In this document: positions 59,071 through 64,000 of the stretch, piece after piece
Layout of the letters: each line of letters opens with the position of its first letter
How positions within the stretch are numbered: position 1 is the stretch's first letter
The notes under the pieces: model-generated
What the model was told of the DNA's origin: nothing
Database searches by the model: none
The model's input: only the letters and a program-made list of their open reading frames with translations
Program-made: the position numbers and the translations under genes
Origin: Synchiropus splendidus
Taxonomy: Eukaryota; Chordata; Actinopteri; Syngnathiformes; Callionymidae
Direction: 5' to 3'
Assembly: GCF_027744825.2 (NCBI RefSeq)
Contig: NC_071335.1
Span: forward strand, 10,517,001-10,581,000
DNA: 64,000 nt

Positions 59071-62000
59071 CTTTCCTGCCCTCTAATGTCTACGAACTGT
59101 GGCAGAGTTGCCAAGTCTTGCGAATGGTTTAGAGGAAAATGTCCCTCTTTGTGACACCATACTGAAGTTTTTGCTGTGTTATAGCTGTTTCATCATTCAT
59201 GTTTGGTCTTTGTGTGCTAGCCTAGATGTTTTATCTTGTAGCTGCAGGGCAGAATGCCTGCTTCAGTCTCAGAAGAGACGAGTTTCTATATCTCCACGGA
59301 ATATTCTGGTTAAATAAAGGTTAATGAAGAAGACCGGGAATCCCCTTTTTCCACTTCCCCTTCGTGCACATACACATGAAACTACAGTAGGGACCGTCTG
59401 GTCTCCAGTTTATTACCCCTTCCTCCAGGCTACACTTACCACTGCACGTGTGTGTGTGTGTATTTGCTATTCTAGAAAGATCTTACGTTCTGACCACATC
59501 AACCCGGCAACATTAAAACAGTAGCATACGTTTAAAGCTCTGATCTAAACAGATCCAAAGGCCGTAAAAAGTTGCGTTCAGTAGTCAGCAATTATTGAGC
59601 TTATGTCAGTGGTGAAGGTGACAGTTATGCACACATGTATTACACAGTATATGAACTGAAATGAATTGTATATTTTCCTCTGAATTATTGTAAATTGTCA
59701 GCTGAAACCACATGAAGAGAGAAAAACAATCCAAATTTTCATACATTGAGAGAGACGCACGTGCTGCGAGTAAAGCAGTTATATTTAAATCGAGGCCTTT
59801 TCCTCACACAGGAGAAAATACAAATGAGCACCTGCAGCCTTGACCACAAATGTGTGCTTCACATTCAAGCTGTCACAAAAGAAACAGATTGTTTAGCACC
59901 AATATATTGTATCCGCGCTAAAAAACTGAATGGAAAAAAGACAGAATTGAGCAACCAGAAAATGCAAGCGCTACACTTTCTTGTTCATTAAATAACACCC
60001 TATTGTTAACAAGAAATCATTTATTCAAATAAATTCAGTATTTTATAACAAATTCTTTCCAATCTTGCATCTTGTATTGCAGTTGCAATTTAATACCTGA
60101 ATTTAAGCAATTTGGAAGTCAAGGCATTCAAACATGTGAGCAGCAAAAATCATAATAATAACAACAAATTATAATAAAATGTTGTAGGTACTGTAAACAG
60201 GTCAGATTTTGTCCTCTGAAAATGCTTCCAAGTCTTTAAACGTGATAGCCTGGACTATGTTTAACAATGCAAGAACGCACCAATTGTTGCATAGCGGGCA
60301 AATAATTTAAAAAACGAACTTAAAGCAGCACCGATCCATGCGCTACAATAGAAGATTTCAGATTTCTTCAGCCAAAGAATAGAATCACTTTATGACATAC
60401 AATAAATCACGACTAAGCGTGTGCAACAAATGAATATTTCTTTTAGTGTTTATATTCCTTACACCATAATTAACATACTATGAAATGCCAATTTTATTTG
60501 TTCCAAATTACATTGTACTTGTCATTTAAAAAAAAAAAAGAAGAAATTATATTTAACGCCGCTGTATAATTTCTCCGAAACACAGAGGCAAAATGTTACG
60601 TACAGCTGTATTCTGGGGACTGCAGTTTTCAATATTTAAAAGACAGTAATTTCAATTTACAGTAAATGCTTTGCATATTCATTCATTAAAAATAGATTCT
60701 TAGAGGAAAAAATATTCTCAAAACATCTGCCTCACCCAAAACGTGCTGCTAAATAACTCATTTGCGTACAGGGTCTAAAAACTGGATAATACAATTCGAA
60801 CTACGGCAGAGTAATTTCACAGTGAGTGTGTGTGTGTGTGTGTGCGTGCGTGAGTGTGTGTGTGTCTGTTCAAACACAGTGTAGTGGTGTGGGTGTGGCG
60901 TTACACCTCGTGTGGCACTGGGCAGCTAAGATAAGAGCTGATCCTATCCTGCCTCCCTTGTGCAGCTCACAACCGCCCACCCACCCACATACACACAAAC
61001 ACACACACGCACATAAAGGCACACATACAACACAGCGGCCATGATATGCCGGCATGCGACTGTAATCTCAATTTAGAATCCCAGCAGCCTGAAGGTAATC
61101 ACCAGCACCCTGATAATCACAACCAGAAACACAGCAAAGGCAGATAAATCCATATTGCTCTGCAGCATCACTGTACACCACAATGATCAGAAGGCCAACT
61201 GAGGTGGCACCAAAGGTAGACACAAATGGACGAGAATCTAAATGTGTGATGTCAGGTTTTCCTGACCCAGAAACAGAACAGAGGAGAGAAGTGCAACTTA
61301 CCTTCCTCGTCAGCATAACTGAAATAAAGTCTAAACTGGTCGTGACCATGACTTTCGGTGAGGAGCACTCTCCCACACACTCTCGGGCTGGGATATGATC
61401 GGCCACCCTGATAGTGAGCCTTACTCGACTCTAAGCCTCAAACAAAGTTTGTGCACTGACCACAACCAGAGGACATAGAAGCAGGGGGAGAGAAGCGGGG
61501 GAAATGAAGTGTGATCTCGATTCAAATATAGCACACTCCGCCTACACCCAGAATAATTAGGAGAATGTACTGTCACACCTATTCTGAAGGAACGAAAGTT
61601 GTGTTTTTGTCCTACTGAGATGCCCTATTTGCAAGACTATTCTCCTACAAACTTTTGAAGCCCAATCTTCTCCTGTGCACAAACATCCCACCAGAAGATC
61701 CGTTTCAGGCGTGGCACACGTTGAGGGTGCTCATCACCCAGTATGTTATCAAGCCATTACAAATACCGGTTTTCGTGAATATATGTATTATATTGGTCAG
61801 AATATAAATGGTTGCCTCAATATTGGCCATTTCCTTTGCAGTACATCTGGTGATTATGCATCACTAAATTGGCTCTGAGGGAATTGAAGAATGGAAAGAG
61901 CTGAATAACTCCATTAAACTTAGTGCTCAACAGCATCCTTGCAGTATTGGAGCAAGTTGGGGTCAAATTGCTCCACAAGCTAGTGTCACATATTGTATAT

Positions 62001-64000
62001 TGTCCACAGCTATATTGCCACATGCTAATATCATTCATAAGGCATCCACTTAGTGGACAAACTGAACAATAAACTAGATTATCAATGATGTGCTGTGGCT
62101 GAACCAAACCAGGTTTGTGGTCCCGTTCATATTTAAATGTCACTGTGTAAGACTTTCCATTGAGAGGGGGGGAAAATCTGCAAAGACAATAAAGTGTCCA
62201 TCACTGTTTTTGGATGAAAAGATCCAAACAGCAAAGCATTTCAAAAAGTGTCAGGCTCACAGCCCTTCCATTGGTTTGAGCCGATGACATGATGCGAGTC
62301 ACTGTGTGTCAGTGCACAGCCCAGAGTGCTGGGTAAACTTCCCATATTCACAAAATGCTATACTCTCCTATAAAATGCAGCAGGAATGAAATCTGTGTGG
62401 CGAATGTGATTAGATAAGGATGCTGAGCTGTGGTTTAGGTGTACAAATGGCATTAGTCACTGCTGAGCAAACCTGTTACTCTGTGTTCGCCTGCACGCAC
62501 ACACAAATATTAAACCAAGAGAGCGCCCGAGGCTACAGAAATCAGGACCTACATGGCACATAACAACAAAAATCAATCTTGAGATCCATCCAACTGCTTA
62601 GGTCAGGGATGCGGTTGTTATTGTGGTCATAAGCTTCTTAACAGCCGCAACACTGTCATTAAAAACTGCCCTTTTCTGCACTACAGCTCTCACTTGTGTA
62701 TGCATTGGAACCCAGGACTCAGCTAGTATAACAGTCGGCTGAAGAACGACATAACTATAGCAACTGCTTGCAGTTAGTGTTCCAAAAGGTGTATAGAAAT
62801 CCAGATCATGATGGACAGTCACATGGATTTGGCCTGGCAGCTTGAGATGCCCCGGCACAGAAGCAGTGCCTGGAATTGAACAGCCTTTTTTTGTCCAGAT
62901 TACACCCAATCACACCTGAGGGTCAGACGGCAACACAGTTATACCTATATTATGAAGTCATCAGGGAGTGTGTAATAGACACACATAAAAATTACGGCAG
63001 GGACACATGTTTATTAATGTGAATGTGGGTGGCTCATACCTCTTGACTCTGTCTGTATTGGCAAAATTTGATTATTCATAAGTATAGTTATTCTAACGGA
63101 GTCAGTATTTGAGCACTATATCAGAGAAACAATTCTAATGTGTGTAACATTTTTATCAAAAAAAGATAACTTAATTAAATAAAAACTAAATGTTATTATC
63201 AGGCTTTTTTTATTTCAACAAGATTTGGGTCTTCAACAGATATGAATTCCAAAAGCAATGCAAGACTAAAGAGGATTCAATTTCCTTAATTTCCTTTTTA
63301 CTTTTGGACAAGGTAGGCCCCTCCCAGTCCCAAGACCCCTTTCACTCCCATGACCCCCCATGTGCAGACATGAGGTCAAGCTCCACAGATCACAGAGAGG
63401 AGCCAGACGAAAAAGAGAGAAAGAAAAGGGAGGGATGGAGCGAGGGAGGAAGAGAAACCTAAAATCCGTCTTTCCTCCAAAAAGCAGGCCAAAACATCTA
63501 GAATCCCTCCTGCCCCGGGCCCCCTCCTCTAGCCCAGTTGTGTATAGAGGAGTCAGGGAGCACTCTTGCAGAAACATCAGCCCAGGGAAATTCAAATGAG
63601 AAGGAAATGGTGAGAGAGAGACACACAGGAGGAAGAATGAGAGAGAGGGAGCACAATAGTGAGAAAATGGGATAAAAGAATGCGTAGGGAGAGTGGTAGG
63701 TAGCAGTGAGGAAGGGGGAGGGGGGGTCTTAGGGAAGAGGTTGCTGAGGCTGCAGGTTAAGATAATGTGTCGATCTGAGCAGATTTGCAGGAGAACAATT
63801 TTATTCATTTTTTTTTATTACTCGCATCTTTCTCTGCTGTGGCTCTCACTCCTTATGTTGTCGAGTGTCCGTTTGTTTGTTTTTGGCATTAGTGTTACAA
63901 CTGCTGGTATGTGAGCGCTCGTGTATGTACACATGCATGCTGATGAGACTCGGAGTATAATTTATAAACACAAACATTCATATTCACAACAGCCGGCATG
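59071..64000. other. gene-free right end of the window
   Basis: About 5 kb with a (TG)n tract at 60823-60844 and a purine-rich strip near 63400-63730. No exon of zcchc7 or of another gene is recognisable on either strand. Confidence 0.6.
60823..60864. repeat. (TG)n-rich microsatellite
   Basis: Interrupted TG dinucleotides with CG interruptions. Confidence 0.85.

Noticed and set aside
61068..61406. Minus-strand open frame of 112 codons with hydrophobic segment
   Set aside because: No recognisable homologue, no promoter or splice context; most likely chance.
63266..63808. Minus-strand open frame of 180 codons
   Set aside because: Proline/serine/phenylalanine-biased translation of a purine-rich strip; not acidic as the missing zcchc7 N-terminus should be, and no domain recognised.

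Overview
The window is nuclear DNA from a ray-finned fish, most likely a percomorph teleost. It carries parts of three multi-exon, vertebrate-type genes, all on the minus strand. GT-AG introns, many dinucleotide microsatellites, teleost-style interspersed repeats and a truncated LINE support this. I built the gene models by reading splice sites and checking that codon phase is unbroken across every junction. Gene names come from remembered vertebrate orthologues; no database search was made.

Layout from left to right. (1) 1-20.8 kb: the 5' two thirds of tbc1d1, a Rab GTPase-activating protein of insulin/AMPK signalling. A non-coding first exon and ten coding exons are present; the gene runs off the left edge before its TBC domain. 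Its 12.2-kb first coding intron contains a second promoter-like region near 16.2 kb and a phase-compatible chain of small candidate exons. (2) 22.35-31.3 kb: complete pgm2 (phosphopentomutase/phosphoglucomutase 2), 13 coding exons, 609 codons, including one GC-AG intron. (3) 32.6-46.0 kb and beyond: the 3' part of zcchc7, a nuclear zinc-knuckle protein of the TRAMP/exosome RNA-surveillance system. Seven exons encode five CCHC knuckles and a basic tail. Its acidic N-terminus is not in the window.

The tandem order pgm2 then tbc1d1 matches human chromosome 4p14. zcchc7, whose human counterpart is beside PAX5 on 9p13, is joined here directly upstream of pgm2, so the window spans a linkage boundary relative to human. 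The 8.8-kb zcchc7 intron (35.1-43.9 kb) and the gene-poor 46-64 kb hold several AT-rich, non-repetitive blocks full of homeodomain-type TAATTA/ATTAAT cores. They look like conserved regulatory elements. Since mammalian ZCCHC7 introns are known to harbour PAX5 enhancers, these blocks are the most interesting non-coding content, although conservation could not be tested here.

Repeats: (TA)n at 17.1 kb, a facing (CA)n/(TG)n pair at 41.6 and 41.9 kb, (TG)n at 51.5 and 60.8 kb, two transposon-like elements in a pgm2 intron, a 1.1-kb element in tbc1d1 intron 1, and an internally deleted LINE between pgm2 and zcchc7. No tRNA, rRNA, CRISPR array or intact mobile element was recognised.
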